Shown: positions 63,453-64,000 of the stretch, one piece after another
Numbering within the stretch: the stretch's first letter is position 1
Layout: the number at the start of each line of letters is the position of its first letter
Assembly (NCBI GenBank): GCA_938044775.1
Contig: CALIOE010000038.1
Location: 1-64,000, forward strand
Direction of reading: 5' to 3'
DNA length: 64,000 bases
DNA from: an uncultured Rhizobiaceae group bacterium
Lineage (GTDB): Bacteria > Pseudomonadota > Alphaproteobacteria > Rhizobiales > Rhizobiaceae
Position numbers and translations under genes: made by a program
The notes under the pieces: model-generated
What the model saw: only the letters and a program-made list of their open reading frames with translations
Told to the model about the DNA's origin: nothing
The model's database searches: none

Positions 63453-64000
63453 ATGTGGAAATGGGTCAAGCGCTGCGCAGCCGGCATCGGAGCACTTCTG
63501 CTGCTTCTGCTCGCCGTGTTGCTCATCAACACCATCCGGTATTCGCCACCGGAAATTGCCTCCGTCAAGGCGGCAGAATTTGAAGTCAATGTTGCCCGCG
63601 CAGCGCAAGACCTTTCGCGAGCGGTTACCTTCGAAACCGATTCTACCAAGCCCGACAGTCCGGACTTTGATGCCTTTATTGACTGGCTGCCGCAGGCCTT
63701 TCCGCGGCTGCACGCCAGCACGACGCGTGTCTTGATTGCCGAAAAGACGCCGCTTTACCAATGGACCGGTTCCGACCCGAACCTGAAACCGGTCCTCTTC
63801 GCCGCGCATTACGATGTCGTTCCGATTCTGCAGCCGACGCTCTCTCAATGGGTTCATCCGCCTTATTCGGGATTCGTCGACGACAAATTTGTCTGGGGCC
63901 GCGGCACCCTGGACAACAAGGGCGCTCTCATCACTATGCTGCATGCGGCAGAGAAGCTGATGGGAGCCGGTTTTCAGCCCAAACGCACGATCTATTTCAG
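63453..64000 (+). CDS. M20 family peptidase, partial (runs off the window)
   Basis: The first 182 codons of a gene truncated by the right edge. An N-terminal hydrophobic anchor (GIGALLLLLLAVLLINTI) is followed by the M20 metallopeptidase opening: VLFAAHYDVVPI with the zinc-binding HYD motif, and FVWGRGTLDNKGALITMLHA with the GRGTxDNKG motif. The type resembles carboxypeptidase S-like M20 enzymes with a membrane anchor. The ATG at 63453 has GGGG about eight bases upstream. Confidence 0.9.
   Translation, partial: MWKWVKRCAAGIGALLLLLLAVLLINTIRYSPPEIASVKAAEFEVNVARAAQDLSRAVTFETDSTKPDSPDFDAFIDWLPQAFPRLHASTTRVLIAEKTPLYQWTGSDPNLKPVLFAAHYDVVPILQPTLSQWVHPPYSGFVDDKFVWGRGTLDNKGALITMLHAAEKLMGAGFQPKRTIYF

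Noticed and set aside
1-64000. CRISPR array, insertion sequence or integrase
   Set aside because: No regularly spaced repeats, transposase motifs or recombinase motifs were seen in any frame.

Overview
The window reads as a chromosomal segment of an alphaproteobacterium, most likely Hyphomicrobiales (Rhizobiales)-like. Clues are the LiuR/Ivd/methylcrotonyl-CoA carboxylase leucine genes, a DUF1127 protein, a rhodanese-ChrB fusion next to ChrA, CoxD/CoxE/XdhC-type molybdoenzyme maturation genes, moderately GC-rich codon use and many ATGA/TGATG stop-start overlaps. The genus cannot be read from the sequence. No integrase, transposase, CRISPR array or rRNA was seen.

Layout. 0-11 kb: mostly housekeeping and accessory metabolism. 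It holds the 5' part of a methylcrotonyl-CoA carboxylase beta gene, a rhodanese, an MscS channel, a divergent Tag-like protein, an EamA exporter, a DUF1624 membrane protein, a PIG-L deacetylase, a CelD-like acetyltransferase, isovaleryl-CoA dehydrogenase, two tandem GNATs, a thiopurine methyltransferase and a LysE exporter. 11.2-13.1 kb: a small ORF, two overlapping tRNA-like cloverleaves and a slipin gene, all on the plus strand. 13.3-19.4 kb: a membrane methyltransferase, a chromate-resistance pair, LiuR with a probable self-operator, MgtE, a LysR regulator and a divergent DUF1127 gene.

19.7-30.6 kb: a conflict/defence-like island. A 1833-residue protein on the minus strand carries two alpha/beta-hydrolase domains, a caspase-like CHAT protease domain and a helical tail. 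It faces, across a 429-bp AT-rich divergent region, a two-gene plus-strand operon coding a SIR2-domain protein and a 1322-residue STAND NTPase with a transmembrane helix and WD40 repeats. This is the strongest candidate for an uncharacterised system.

30.6-56.6 kb: two convergent-purpose catabolic operons on the minus strand. Operon 1 (44.75 to 30.66 kb, beside a GntR regulator with two winged-helix domains) encodes a complete ABC importer with two ATPases, two SDRs, an amidase, a HyuA/HyuB ATP-dependent hydantoinase pair, an N-carbamoylsarcosine amidase-like hydrolase and an Old Yellow Enzyme. Operon 2 (55.5 to 46.0 kb, beside an AraC regulator) encodes a second HyuB/HyuA pair, PxpA, a biotin carrier, a biotin carboxylase, PxpB, PxpC and a signal-less paralogue of the operon 1 binding protein. 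Together they suggest import and ATP-driven ring opening of a hydantoin-, lactam- or imide-like nitrogen compound; the exact substrate is not visible.

56.7-64 kb: tRNA-Leu(GAG), lipB, a molybdenum-hydroxylase maturation cluster (MocA-like, molybdopterin-binding, split XdhC, CoxE, CoxD), a second LysE exporter and the start of an M20 peptidase cut by the window end.
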